A stretch of 64,000 nucleotides of DNA from Sphingomonas sp. SORGH_AS_0950 (GCF_030818415.1 NZ_JAUTAE010000001.1:3498001-3562000), one strand, 5' to 3'. Positions 44,303 to 53,937 are shown, numbered from the stretch's first letter. Translations and numbers: made by a program. The notes: generated by a model not told the origin, from the sequence alone.

Positions 44303-45289
44303 ATGACCGACCAGAAGAGCGGCATCATGGTCCAGGGCCGTTTGATACCCTTCCCCTCATCGATAAGCCAGGAGGCTCGCGCCAGTCTCGAACGACTGGT
44401 GAATGACGATGGCGTCCCGATCAACGCGCTCTACTTGATGCCACCGCCGGACGATCATGCGGGCTGGATGAAGATCAAGGCGGCAGCGGACGGGCATTAT
44501 GCGGCTGCAGTGAAAGCGCTGGCCGGTACGTTGCGTGCCAGCGCCGAGACGCTTCGCATCGGCGAGACCACGATCCATGTCGCGACGCCCGAGACCATAT
44601 CGGTGCCGGATGGCGCCTATGTGGATTTCCATGGCGGAGCGTTCGTGTTTGGTGGCGGCGAGGCGTGTCGCGTGCAGGCGCGAATGCAGGCGGATCGGCT
44701 TGGGGCGCTCAGCTACGGCGTCGATTACAGGATGCCGCCCGAGCATCCCTATCCGGCGGCATTGGATGACGCGATGGCGGCGTATCGCTACGTGCTGGAA
44801 CGGCACGCACCGTCGCGCATCGTCGTGGGCGGGCGATCGGCGGGCGGCAACCTTGCTGTCGCGATGCTCCTGCGCGCGAAGGACGAAGGGCTGCCCATGC
44901 CCGCCGGCATGGTTCTCCTGTCTCCAGAGGTCGATCTGACCGAGTCCGGCGACAGTTTCCAGGTTAATCAGATGGTGGATGTCGTGCTGCCCGGATCATT
45001 GATGCGGAACAACGCGCTGTATGCCGGTGGGGCAGACCTGTCGCATCCTTATCTCTCGCCATTGTTCGGAGATTTAAAAGGCCTGCCGCCGGCTTTCCTT
45101 CAATCCGGCACGCGAGACCTCTTCCTGTCCAACGCTGTACGGATGCACCGTGCACTGCGCCAAGCGGATGTGGATGCCGAACTGCATGTCTTTGAAGGGA
45201 TGCCGCACGGAGGATTTCAAGGGAACACCCCGGAGGACGACGACTTGGCGGCCGAGCTAGCCCGGTTCGTTAAAGCTCGCTGGCAGTGA
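44303..45289 (+). CDS. Alpha/beta hydrolase (hormone-sensitive-lipase-type esterase)
   Basis: 328 residues. The oxyanion motif FHGGAFVFGGG lies near 113-123, the nucleophile serine in GGRSAGGNLA near 178, the acid in SGTRDLFL and the histidine in FEGMPHGGFQ. This is the HSL/family IV esterase layout, acting on short acyl esters. GAGGAG is nine bases before the ATG. It follows the SDR in the same orientation and may be co-regulated. Confidence 0.88.
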   Translation: MTDQKSGIMVQGRLIPFPSSISQEARASLERLVNDDGVPINALYLMPPPDDHAGWMKIKAAADGHYAAAVKALAGTLRASAETLRIGETTIHVATPETISVPDGAYVDFHGGAFVFGGGEACRVQARMQADRLGALSYGVDYRMPPEHPYPAALDDAMAAYRYVLERHAPSRIVVGGRSAGGNLAVAMLLRAKDEGLPMPAGMVLLSPEVDLTESGDSFQVNQMVDVVLPGSLMRNNALYAGGADLSHPYLSPLFGDLKGLPPAFLQSGTRDLFLSNAVRMHRALRQADVDAELHVFEGMPHGGFQGNTPEDDDLAAELARFVKARWQ

Positions 45290-45430
45290 CGTACTCTTTC
45301 AAAATTGTACCCAATGAAAACAGCGATGCATTCGGTTTCAATGCGACTTGATGCCTCATAGTCGAGCTGCCGCTACTTTGACCATTTGTCGCAGATTTTC
45401 ACCGCATCGGCGCCTTCAGACCCGGCTAGG

Positions 45431-46043
45431 TGTTTGATCCCACGGTTTGATGGTGCGATCCTTTCGTTGGAATGGAAGGAGGCTGTATGGGACAAGTTCG
45501 TCATGGATGCGCCACGACCGCGCACGCCGTCCGAGCAGCAATACAGCGATCGCAAGCTTCGCTCTCGACGCTGAGCCGTGAGCTGGGGATCAACCCGAAG
45601 ACGGTCGCGAAATGGCGCAAGCGAGCAACCGTTGAGGACCTGAAGACCGGGCCAAAGGCCCCTCATTCAACGACCTTGTCCGAGGCGGAGGAGGCGATGG
45701 TTGTAGCGTTCCGGCGCCACACGCTGCTGCCGCTCGACGACTGTCTCTATGCGTTGCAGCCGCCGATGCCGCACCTGACGCGGTCAGCGTTGCATCGTTG
45801 CCTGCAGCGTATGGCATCTCCCGCCTGCCCGACATCGAAGGCGACAAACCGAAGCGGCAGCGCTTCAAGCGTTATCCGATCGGCTTCTTCCACATCGATA
45901 TCGCCGAGGTCCAGACCGCCGAAGGCAAGCTATACCTGTTTGTTGGCATCGACCGCACAAGCAAGTTCGCCGTCACGCAACTGGTCGACAAGGCCGATCG
46001 CCGGACAGCGTGGGAGTTCCTCGAACACCTGCTGAAAGCCGTA
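45431..46043 (+). mobile_element. Remnant of an IS481-family insertion sequence
   Basis: The probable left end starts TGTTTGATCCCACGG at 45431, followed by the promoter region and a strong ribosome-binding site (AAGGAGG) before the transposase. The element stops abruptly at about 46043, inside the transposase, so the right half is missing. Confidence 0.65.
45487..46043 (+). pseudogene. IS481-family transposase, frameshifted and truncated
   Basis: The first frame begins MGQVRHGCATTAHAVRAAI with the HTH LSRELGINPKTVAKWRKRA and runs to CLQR at 45810. A missing base between 45810 and 45811 (the family reads QRHGISRLPD) moves the rest into another frame, YGISRLPDIEGDKPKRQRF, FHIDIAEVQTAEGK and GIDRTSKFAV, which holds the first catalytic Asp. 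After EHLLKAV at about 46043 the homology ends, losing the second Asp and the Glu. Not functional. Confidence 0.85.
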
Positions 46044-46081
46044 TGGGAGCACCGCCACCGGAGGTCGCTGCTCAAGCCGAG

Positions 46082-46142
46082 ATGAATGGATGTCCGATTG
46101 TAGGGCTGGACTCGGGCGCGTTGAGCGTCTGCAAGTGGGTCA
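46082..46142 (+). repeat. Dispersed intergenic repeat, copy 9
   Basis: ATGAATGGATGTCCGATTG ... GTTGAGCGTCTGCAAGTGGGTC. It lies between the truncated IS481 and the IS1182-type element. Confidence 0.6.
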
Positions 46143-46256
46143 TCGAGGTGAAGGGGAGGGCATCCGCTTTCGCCCCAAACCTAGAAGCTGGGGCAGGAAA
46201 TCTGTCCTCCCGCAAGCGGCAATTGGTTCGGTCCGACCATTCCCGTTTCCGCATCG

Positions 46257-47905
46257 AGACCGTCCGAAAACGCGGATCATGATTCCCGTGCGCATCGCGG
46301 CGGTGTAATCGTCTGGCATGGCGTACATCGAGGGACATGCTCGGAACCAGGCGCTGCTGCTGCCGGCGTCGGTCGAGGACTATGTGGCGGCGGACAACCC
46401 GGTGCGGTTCATCGACGCCTTCGTCGACGACCTCGATCTGGGCGGTTCCGGTTTCCAGCGCGCACGGCCGAAGGCGACGGGACGGCCGGGTTACGATCCG
46501 GCCGATATGCTCAAGCTGTATCTGTACGGCTATCTCAACCGGGTGCGGTCGAGCCGGCGCCTGGCGATGGAGGCGACGCGCAATCTCGAACTGATCTGGC
46601 TGCTGCGCGGGGTGCGGCCGGACTTCCGGACCATCGCCGACTTCCGTCGCGAAAACCGGGCTGCGTTCAAGGCGGTGTTCCGCGCCTTCGTGATACTGTG
46701 CCGCAAGCTGGATTTGTTCGGGCGCGAGTTGCTGGCGGTGGACGGCACGCGGCTGAAGGCGGTGAACAGCCGGGCGCGCAACTTCAGCCGCGAGCGGTTG
46801 GCAACGTATCTCGCTTCGACCGATGCGCGACTGGAGCGCTACCTGGCCGAACTCGACGAGATCGACCGCGGTGAGGATGGTGCCGGCACCGGTCGCGGCG
46901 AGGCGCTGGCGACCAAGATCGCGCGGCTGCGTGAGCAGCGCCAGGCGAGCGCAGCGTTGCTGGGCCAGTTGCAGGACAGCGGCGAAGGGCAGATCTCGCT
47001 CACCGATCCCGATGCGCGCCTCATGGTCGCGCATTCGAAAGTCACGGTCGGCTACAATGCCCAGGTGGCAGTCGACGCCAAACATAGCCTGATCGTCGAA
47101 CAGCACGTCACCAATGCCTGCAACGACATGGGCCTGCTGGCACCCACCGCCGGTGCGGCGATGGAGGCACTCGGGGTCGAGCGGATCGATGCGGTCGCCG
47201 ACATGGGATATCACGCGGGCGACGATATCGTCGCATCCGAGGCGGCCGGCATCACGCCCTACATCCCCCGCCCGCATCGTGGCACCGCGGCCGGCAACGG
47301 CCTCTTTCCCAAGGAGCGGTTCCGCTACGATCCCGAGGCCGACGTCTATCACTGCCCCGGCGGACAGGTGCTGGACACGCGCTACGCCTCGGTGACGCGC
47401 GGGCATCTGTCGGTCCAGTATTCCAGCCCCGCGGCGTGTGCCGGCTGCCAGATCAAGGCACGTTGCACCAAGGGGCGCTGGCGGCGCGTCAATCGCGGCG
47501 AGCACGAGGCGGTCATCGAGCGCATGGCGGCACGCCTCGCGGAACGGCCCGGCATCCTCGCCATCCGCAAGTCCACGGTCGAACACCCGTTCGGCTCGAT
47601 CAAGCAGTGGATGAACCAGGGCGCGTTCCTCATGCGCGGGCTGGAGAAGGTGCGTGCCGAGTTCAGTCTGACGGCGCTCGCCTACAATCTCAGGCGCGCC
47701 ATCACCCTCATCGGCGTGCCGGGACTGATCCGAGCGGTGCAGATGTGAGCCACATCGCTGAACACGCCATCGTCATGTCCTGGACAGCGGGTAGGATGCA
47801 TATCCCGGCCGCACGGCGCACATAGAGGCAAGATCCCGGTTCTTGCGCCAGTTCGCCAAGAGGAACCCCTGCAGCTCCCACAGCCAGCGAGTTTTCGGAC
47901 GGTCT
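46257..47905 (+). mobile_element. IS1182-family insertion sequence
   Basis: About 1.65 kb. The ends are inverted repeats, AGACCGTCCGAAAACGCG at 46257-46274 and its complement with one mismatch at 47888-47905. CATC occurs near each edge, but I cannot confirm a target duplication. One intact transposase fills the element. Confidence 0.7.
46318..47748 (+). CDS. IS1182-family transposase
   Basis: 476 residues. N-terminal DUF772-type region (RFIDAFVDDLDL, GRPGYDPADMLKLYLYGYLNRVRSSRRL in pieces, FRTIADFRRENR), the DDE-type core with AVDGTRLKAVNS, VADMGYHAGDDI and the terminal KSTVEHPFGSIKQWM containing the catalytic Glu. A CxxCxxxxxC-like cluster (CAGCQIKARC) near 380 is typical of IS1182. The frame is intact, so the element may be active. 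Confidence 0.92.
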   Translation: MAYIEGHARNQALLLPASVEDYVAADNPVRFIDAFVDDLDLGGSGFQRARPKATGRPGYDPADMLKLYLYGYLNRVRSSRRLAMEATRNLELIWLLRGVRPDFRTIADFRRENRAAFKAVFRAFVILCRKLDLFGRELLAVDGTRLKAVNSRARNFSRERLATYLASTDARLERYLAELDEIDRGEDGAGTGRGEALATKIARLREQRQASAALLGQLQDSGEGQISLTDPDARLMVAHSKVTVGYNAQVAVDAKHSLIVEQHVTNACNDMGLLAPTAGAAMEALGVERIDAVADMGYHAGDDIVASEAAGITPYIPRPHRGTAAGNGLFPKERFRYDPEADVYHCPGGQVLDTRYASVTRGHLSVQYSSPAACAGCQIKARCTKGRWRRVNRGEHEAVIERMAARLAERPGILAIRKSTVEHPFGSIKQWMNQGAFLMRGLEKVRAEFSLTALAYNLRRAITLIGVPGLIRAVQM

Positions 47906-48099
47906 GGCATCCTCGAAGGCCAATTTTCGGCGCCACCTCATCGATCGCCAGACCTACCGGGAACGACGCTCCGCCGCGCTGGTGGAGTGGCATAACCTTG
48001 CAAGCTAAGCCGGTGCCCTCAAAGACCGCGATGTATCGGGCGGAGAGCGGTTCGCATTGGACTGACAACACCAACCAGTTATCGAACCAGAACGCCTGG
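47906..48099. other. Short region right of the IS1182 element
   Basis: No complete gene. A plus-strand frame stays open from the IS right end to a TAA at 48127-48129, ending NAWSGELTLKFN, with GC-rich third positions, so it may be the 3' remnant of a gene cut by the element. It overlaps the convergent MFS gene end by 30 bp, which argues against it. Confidence 0.3.
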
Positions 48100-49350
48100 T
48101 CAGGGGAGTTGACGCTGAAGTTCAACTAACCACTCAGGTTTCCTGAGCATCAAGAGCAGCGCTGCCGACAGGATGACGAAGGCTATCAGCGTGAGGATGG
48201 GGATGTCCGCGCTGGCGAAACGGCCGAGCAGCGTGGCGAACAGGGGCGGTCCCATCGCGGCACCGAGCAGGAAACTGACGTTGTGCCATGCATAGATACG
48301 CGAGATCGCGCGCTGCCCGAAATATCGTCCCACGAGGATCGAGAGGAGATCGGTCTCGGCGCCCATCGCAATGCCCATCAGCACGCTCATCGTGACGGCG
48401 GCAATGCCGATGGTGTCTACGCGTAGCAGGATGGCTAACGCGGCTGCTGCGCACAGGACGCCGCCCGCGCCCACGATCGGGACGGGGAAGCGATCAAGCA
48501 GCCAGCCGAATACCAATCTGCCGGCGATCATCGCGACGCCGGCGAGCGACGACAGCATCGCAATCTGCGGAAGCGTGCCGGCCCCACGTTCCAGCATCAG
48601 CGCGACGAAATTCGCTGTCAGCGCGTAGCTGGTCATGCCGAACAGCAGGAAAACCGCGATGATGATCCAGAAGGCGCGGGTCCGTAGGGCCTGGGCGACC
48701 GTCAGGCCCGATTGCGCCATAGAATGATCGATATGCTCAGGATCGGCGGCATCGGCGGCGGCCTCTGCCGGATCGTCGCGCACGAACAGGGCGACCAGCG
48801 GCAGGACGAACAGCATCAAGGCAGCGGCCAGAGCATAGAAGGCGTAACGCCAACCGAAGGCTTCGCTGACATATTCGACGGCCATCGGCAGGATCGCACC
48901 GCCTACACCCTGGCCCGCGACCGCGAGGCCAAGCGCGAAGCCGCGACGGCGATCGAACCAGGCGGATAGGGCCTTGATGTAGACGATCGGATTGGTGAAC
49001 GCGCCGACTGCGCCGAACAGGGAATAGAAGAGCATCAGCCCGCGCAGCGAGGTGATCGTTCCTCCGGCCAGGGCAAGCAGTGCTGCAAAGGCGATAATGC
49101 CTGCCGCCGCCGTGCGCCGCGACCCGAAACGGTCGACGGCGATGCCGACCACGGGCACTGCCAGCGTCGTCGCGAGCAGGAACAGCGACAGCGCGGTTGC
49201 CATCGCGCCCTGGGTCCAGCCCAAGGAACGGGTCAAATGCGCGGTAACGATCCCGAAGGTCGCGACGATGGTTGTGGTCCCGCAGAGCATCAGGGCGACG
49301 AGCACCGCCCCGACCATATGCCAACCGCGATAGAGCGAGCGGGTGCTCAT
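48100..49350 (-). CDS. MFS transporter
   Basis: 416 residues, twelve hydrophobic segments. The signature loop between helices 2 and 3 reads GIAVDRFGSRRT and the mirrored one FGWLLDRFPV. The start GWHMVGAVLVALM with RGW is typical of the monocarboxylate/OFA-like group that moves organic acids. It overlaps the flavin monooxygenase gene by 4 bp and is the last gene of the TonB receptor-monooxygenase-MFS operon, so it may take the substrate across the inner membrane or export a product. Confidence 0.9.
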   Translation of the reverse strand: MSTRSLYRGWHMVGAVLVALMLCGTTTIVATFGIVTAHLTRSLGWTQGAMATALSLFLLATTLAVPVVGIAVDRFGSRRTAAAGIIAFAALLALAGGTITSLRGLMLFYSLFGAVGAFTNPIVYIKALSAWFDRRRGFALGLAVAGQGVGGAILPMAVEYVSEAFGWRYAFYALAAALMLFVLPLVALFVRDDPAEAAADAADPEHIDHSMAQSGLTVAQALRTRAFWIIIAVFLLFGMTSYALTANFVALMLERGAGTLPQIAMLSSLAGVAMIAGRLVFGWLLDRFPVPIVGAGGVLCAAAALAILLRVDTIGIAAVTMSVLMGIAMGAETDLLSILVGRYFGQRAISRIYAWHNVSFLLGAAMGPPLFATLLGRFASADIPILTLIAFVILSAALLLMLRKPEWLVELQRQLP

Positions 49351-50669
49351 GACGTGTGTCCTGCCGGGCGGGCCAGCCCCAGGTTCGCCCGCAGCGTATC
49401 GCCCTCATATTCCGTACGGAACAGTCCGCGCCGCTGCAGTTCGGGGACGACGAGCCGGGCGAAGTCGTTCAGTCCGTACGGAAGGGTCGGCGGCATGATG
49501 TTGAACCCGTCCGCTGCCCCAGCCTGGAACCACGCCTCCATTTCGTTAGCGATCTGCGTAGCAGTGCCGATGACGACCTTGTGACCGCGCGCGACGGCAA
49601 CGCGGACGGCCAGTTCGCGGATTGTCAGCCCCTCCGCATGGGCAAGGTCGAAGAACAGCTTCTGCCGACTCTGCCAGCCCTCGGTGGGCGGAAGGTCGGG
49701 GACGGGACCATCGAGTGGATACTGGCCGAGGTCCGCGCCCATCATCGCAGAAGCAAGCCCGATTGCGATCTGCGGATCGACCAGCGCCTGCAGGTCATCG
49801 TGCAGGCGTTGCGCCTCTTCCTGCGTGTCAGCAACGAAGGGCATCAATCCGGGCATCACCACCACGTCCTTGCGTTGACGTCCCGCCGCGACGGCTCGGT
49901 CGCGGACCGTGTCGGCGAACGCGACCGCTTCATCCAGCGACTGTTGCGCGGTGAAAACGAGTTCGGCGGTGGCTGCCGCCAGTGCGATGCCGTCCGCCGA
50001 CGATCCGGCCTGCGCGATTACCGGATGCCCCTGGATTGGGCGTCCGGCTTGTAGCGGGCCTCGAACGCGGAAGTGGCGCCCGTCGTGATTGATCGCCCGG
50101 ACCTTCGCAGGATCGAAGAAGCGGCGGCCCGGTTGATCGAACAGCAGCGCCCCGTCGTTCCAACTGTCCCACAACGCCTTGACGACGTGGATGTATTCGG
50201 CGGCCCGCTCATAGCGTTCGGCATGGCCGATCTGGGCATCGAGGCCGAAATTTCGCGCTTCGGCATCGGAGCCGGACGTCACACAATTCCATCCGGCGCG
50301 CCCGCCGCTGATATGGTCCAGCGTCGCGAACTTTCGGGCAAGGTGATAGGGCGGCAGGTAGGTCGCCGACACCGTCGCGACCAGTCCGATCCGCTCCGTT
50401 GCCGGAACCAGCGCACCGAGCAGCATCAACGGTTCGAGATAATAGACCGGGGCGGCCTGCGCGGACAAAGGCGATAGCGGCGGGGCGGCGACATTGTCCG
50501 CGAAGAACAGGGCGTCGAACCGCGCCGTTTCCGCCGCCTGTGCAATCCGAACATAATGATCGAGCGACACCAGATCACGCGGCTCGACCGAGGGATGGAG
50601 CCACGCGGCGATATGATGGCCGACGCCCATGATAAAGGCGCCCAGCTTCATCTGGCGGGAGTTGGTCAT
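49347..50669 (-). CDS. FMN-dependent monooxygenase of the NtaA/SnaA/DszA family
   Basis: 440 residues, bacterial luciferase-like fold. The family block GGRAGWNCVTSGSDAEARNFG is near 141-161, and ERYERAAEYIHVVKALWDSW and the late GFNIMPPTLPYGLNDFARLVVPEL are typical of NtaA/SnaA/DszA enzymes. These oxidise nitrilotriacetate, organosulfur compounds (DszA, SfnG) or alkanesulfonates with FMNH2 from a separate reductase, which is not in the window. GGAGG precedes the ATG at 50669. It lies 22 bp after a TonB receptor and overlaps an MFS gene. Removing sulfur from an imported compound is the likeliest role, by inference. Confidence 0.88.
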   Translation of the reverse strand: MTNSRQMKLGAFIMGVGHHIAAWLHPSVEPRDLVSLDHYVRIAQAAETARFDALFFADNVAAPPLSPLSAQAAPVYYLEPLMLLGALVPATERIGLVATVSATYLPPYHLARKFATLDHISGGRAGWNCVTSGSDAEARNFGLDAQIGHAERYERAAEYIHVVKALWDSWNDGALLFDQPGRRFFDPAKVRAINHDGRHFRVRGPLQAGRPIQGHPVIAQAGSSADGIALAAATAELVFTAQQSLDEAVAFADTVRDRAVAAGRQRKDVVVMPGLMPFVADTQEEAQRLHDDLQALVDPQIAIGLASAMMGADLGQYPLDGPVPDLPPTEGWQSRQKLFFDLAHAEGLTIRELAVRVAVARGHKVVIGTATQIANEMEAWFQAGAADGFNIMPPTLPYGLNDFARLVVPELQRRGLFRTEYEGDTLRANLGLARPAGHTS

Positions 50670-50691
50670 GACGATGATCCCTCCAGCGCGC

Positions 50692-52926
50692 TCAGAACGT
50701 GTAGCCGAGCGTTGCGCCATAGGTGCGCGGCGTGCCGTAGAGGAGCGCGGCGTTGCCGAGGATCGCGGTGCGATTGGCGAAGCGGATATAGTGTTTGTCG
50801 AAGATGTTGCGGCCCCATAGCGATGCCCGCCATCGGCCATTGGCGGACGTCAGCCCGATCCGCGCATCGGCGAGGTCGTAACCCGGAATGGAATAGGCTT
50901 TCCCATACACCGGGTTCGCGACCTTCGGGTCGAAATTCTCGGAGGACTGCACGCTATAGCCGACATGTGCCTGCAAGCGCGGCAGACCCGAACCCAGTGC
51001 TGTCTCGTAATCGGCCGACACATAGGCCTTGTGACGCGGCGCATAGGGCGTCTGTACACCATCGGCATCGAGTACGGTGTTGCCCACCGTACCGCCGCCA
51101 CCCGGATACCGGTCGTACACGCTCTGGTTGTAGGTATATTGGGCTGCCAGCGTCAGGCCGGTGACGGGGATGACCGCGATCTCCGTCTCGATCCCCTTGG
51201 ACGAAACCTTGCCGACGTTCGACAGGCTGCTGGCGAGCACCGTGCGGCCGCCGACGGTGGCGTTGACGAAGGTGAAGACCTGGAAATCGTCGAACTTCTC
51301 GTAGAAGCCGGTGACGTTGACGCGGGCACGGCGATCGAAAAAGTCGCTCTTGAACCCGACTTCGTAGCTGGTCACCGTTTCGGGCCGGAAGCGGATGCCG
51401 GCGGCGAAGGCGGCGGGGCTGGTCGCCTCGACGTTCCACCCGCCGCTCTTGAAGCCGCGACCGATCGTGCCGAACAACAGCATGTTACGCCGCAGGTGCA
51501 GGTTGATGCCACCCTTGGGCGTGAAGAAGGTGTTGGCGAGCGCATCGCGGTAGCCGCTGATTGGGGCAGAGAACAGCCCGGTCGGGTCGGCGGTGGTGAT
51601 GTCGTTCAGCCGTTTGCGCTCATGGGTCAGCCGCGCACCGGCGAACAGTTCGACAAGCGACGACGGCCGGATGTTCGCCTGGAAGAAGCCGGCGATGGAG
51701 TCGCTGCTGACCGACGTGCCGAGCGTCGCGACCTTGCCCACGGCGCTGCCGAGGCCGAGTGCGCGCAGCCCCGAGCCGAAGGTCAGCGCCTGCCGGTCAC
51801 GGTTGTTGCCCCAGAAGTAGAAGACGCCCGCGACGAAATCGTAGCGGCGCTCGCGTGGCGAAGCGATCCGCAATTCCTGCGAGAACTGGTCCGTATATTG
51901 GCGCAGGTCCGCGGTCAGAATCGGCGTGGGGCCGGTTTCGTTGTTGAAGTGCAGGAACTGGTGGCCCGATCGCCACGCGGTGATCGACGTGGCCTGGAAT
52001 CCTCCGCCAACGTCCTTCTGCGCGGTCAGCGAGACGCCGCCCATCCGACGACGCGCCCCATCGTCGACATAGGATCGGATTTCGAACGGATCGCTGCCCG
52101 CTGGGGGCACATAGGTATAGTGGAGCGTCGAATTGTCGTCGTCGGTGAAATCCGCCGCAAGCGTGACATCAAGCCCGTCATTGGGGTTGAGCCGGAGTTG
52201 CGCGCGGAACGCGTCGGAGTTGATGCCCTGGTTGCGCTTGCCGAGCAGGACGTTGCGGTAATAGCCATCGCTCTGCACATGGGCGCCGCTGAGTTGCAGG
52301 CTGACGTCGTCGTTCAGCGGCAGGTTGCTGCGCGCGGCGATCTGGCGATAGCCGAAATTGCCGATGTCCGCGCTGATCTCGCCGCCCAGCGCCTTCGACG
52401 GCTGGATCGTGGTGATGGAGAGCGCGCCCGCATCGGTGTCCTTGCCGAACAGCGTTCCCTGCGGTCCCCGCAACACATCGACCTGCCGGATGCCGAGCAG
52501 CGTCAGGTTGTTCATCCAGGACCGGCTGTAATACACGCCGTCGACATAGACGCCGACCCGCGAGTCATAGCCGGCGTTGCGCGAGTAGTCGATGACGCCG
52601 CGAATGCCGGTGCGCCCCTGTTCGCTGCCGTCGCCGAACGACAGGGACGGCGTGGCGACCTCCACGTCGCTCAGGCGGCGCGCGCCGAGCGTGTCGAGCG
52701 CCTTCGCATCCAGGGTCTGGATCGAGATCGGCACCTGTTGCGAACTTTCGCTGCGGCGTTGCGCCGTGACGACGATGTCGGACAGCCCCGTCTGATTCTG
52801 CGGCCCCGTCTGGTCCTGTGGCGGGGCCGCGTGGACGACGGCGGGAACGAGCGCGGCGGCAAGCGTGCCCGCACGCCATAGCCATGCATATCCCAAGCCT
52901 GGAACCTTGGATTGGCGACCAGCCAT
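50692..52926 (-). CDS. TonB-dependent receptor
   Basis: 744 residues with a signal peptide (WLWRAGTLAAALVPAVVHA) and TonB box-like LSDIVVTAQRR. The plug (PISIQTLDAKALDTLGARRLSDVEVATPSL in pieces, VDVLRGPQGTLFGKDTDAGALSI) belongs to the sphingomonad pesticin/ferric-type subfamily. The barrel ends GATLGYTF with a terminal Phe. AAGG precedes the ATG at 52926. First gene of the operon with the monooxygenase and MFS genes; a palindrome 35-50 bp upstream may bind the adjacent TetR. Confidence 0.92.
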   Translation of the reverse strand: MAGRQSKVPGLGYAWLWRAGTLAAALVPAVVHAAPPQDQTGPQNQTGLSDIVVTAQRRSESSQQVPISIQTLDAKALDTLGARRLSDVEVATPSLSFGDGSEQGRTGIRGVIDYSRNAGYDSRVGVYVDGVYYSRSWMNNLTLLGIRQVDVLRGPQGTLFGKDTDAGALSITTIQPSKALGGEISADIGNFGYRQIAARSNLPLNDDVSLQLSGAHVQSDGYYRNVLLGKRNQGINSDAFRAQLRLNPNDGLDVTLAADFTDDDNSTLHYTYVPPAGSDPFEIRSYVDDGARRRMGGVSLTAQKDVGGGFQATSITAWRSGHQFLHFNNETGPTPILTADLRQYTDQFSQELRIASPRERRYDFVAGVFYFWGNNRDRQALTFGSGLRALGLGSAVGKVATLGTSVSSDSIAGFFQANIRPSSLVELFAGARLTHERKRLNDITTADPTGLFSAPISGYRDALANTFFTPKGGINLHLRRNMLLFGTIGRGFKSGGWNVEATSPAAFAAGIRFRPETVTSYEVGFKSDFFDRRARVNVTGFYEKFDDFQVFTFVNATVGGRTVLASSLSNVGKVSSKGIETEIAVIPVTGLTLAAQYTYNQSVYDRYPGGGGTVGNTVLDADGVQTPYAPRHKAYVSADYETALGSGLPRLQAHVGYSVQSSENFDPKVANPVYGKAYSIPGYDLADARIGLTSANGRWRASLWGRNIFDKHYIRFANRTAILGNAALLYGTPRTYGATLGYTF

Positions 52927-52960
52927 CGACCTTCCCCCCATGAACGCATCTAGCGCGGAT

Positions 52961-52976
52961 TAAGTGTTGTCACTTA
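52961..52976. promoter_or_regulatory. Palindrome upstream of the TonB receptor operon
   Basis: TAAGTG-TTGT-CACTTA, a perfect 6-bp inverted repeat, 35-50 bp before the receptor start and after the TetR stop. A candidate operator for that TetR or for a sulfur-control protein. Confidence 0.5.
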
Positions 52977-53046
52977 TCCCATTAGATTGATGGGGATTGA
53001 AGATGGTTTTGGTTGCGCTGATGCAACTTTCGCTTCGTCTGGTGGC

Positions 53047-53736
53047 TCAGCCCCGGTTAAGTACGAACCGGGCCGCTGCCTGCAGTGCCGGCACGGCCAT
53101 GGCGATGGTCTGATCGATCAGCTCTTCCAGCGACAGCGCGGCGCGCCCGCGAAAAGCAAAATTGTCGCGTGCCGCGAGCCCGACGATCATCGCAAAATGC
53201 TGCTGGGAGAAGCCGAGTTCGAACTGCTGCGCCGTGAGGTTCAGCAGCCCGGCCATCCGCTCCATCAAGGTCACTGCGAGCCCTCGTCGCGCATTGAACG
53301 GATCATCGCGGCGCTGCGGATCGAAGCCGATCCGCGTCGTATATTGCAACAGGAGCCGAGCGTAGCTGTGGTGCCCGTTCGCGTCGACTTGCTCAGACAT
53401 CGGCAGGAACACCGCCTCCAGCAAGCTGCTGAGATCCTCCATCAATCCGCGTTCTTCGGCCAAGCGGACACATTCCTGGCGCCGTGCGACGATGTGCCGC
53501 ATCCGGATTGCGAAGATGGCATCGATCAATCCGTCACGCCCGCCGAAATGATATTGCACCGCGAATTTGTTCGCCTGACCCGCCGCAGCCGCAATCTCCT
53601 GCAGGGACGGCGTGTCGATGCCGTGCGTTCCCATCAGCCGCTCTCCGGCGTCGGCCAGCCGGCGCTTCGAGGGCGTTTCGTCGCCCTCGATGTCGAACAG
53701 CGTCACGGGTCTGAGATGGGCGATGAGCTTGGGCAT
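53047..53736 (-). CDS. TetR family transcriptional regulator
   Basis: 229 residues. HTH: RRLADAGERLMGTHGIDTPSLQEIAAAAGQANKFAVQYHFGGRDGLIDAIF (in pieces), where the unusual NKFAVQYHFG replaces the common TLYYHF; this form is found in TetR proteins with TetR_C_2-like ligand domains. It precedes the TonB receptor operon by 120 bp and is divergent, across 201 bp, from a second receptor gene, so it could regulate either side. Confidence 0.9.
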   Translation of the reverse strand: MPKLIAHLRPVTLFDIEGDETPSKRRLADAGERLMGTHGIDTPSLQEIAAAAGQANKFAVQYHFGGRDGLIDAIFAIRMRHIVARRQECVRLAEERGLMEDLSSLLEAVFLPMSEQVDANGHHSYARLLLQYTTRIGFDPQRRDDPFNARRGLAVTLMERMAGLLNLTAQQFELGFSQQHFAMIVGLAARDNFAFRGRAALSLEELIDQTIAMAVPALQAAARFVLNRG

Positions 53737-53937
53737 GGTCGGTCAGGATAGAGGCGTCGGGGGAGAAATCGATCGTCGTTTTCGGCAGCGGGCCTTGGGG
53801 GAGGTTGGCAATGACGGGGAGCGAAGACTGGAGCTTAATCGCGCCCAATCATTTCTATCAAATCCTACTAAATGCATGGGATATGCTCGAGAGGCGAGCA
53901 CCAATAGGTTCCGCCCGATCAGCAAGGGGGTTGATGG

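Noticed and set aside
47906..48129. 3' remnant of a gene ending GELTLKFN
   Set aside because: Coding-like base use, but no recognisable family, no start, and overlap with the end of the convergent MFS gene. Kept only as a note.
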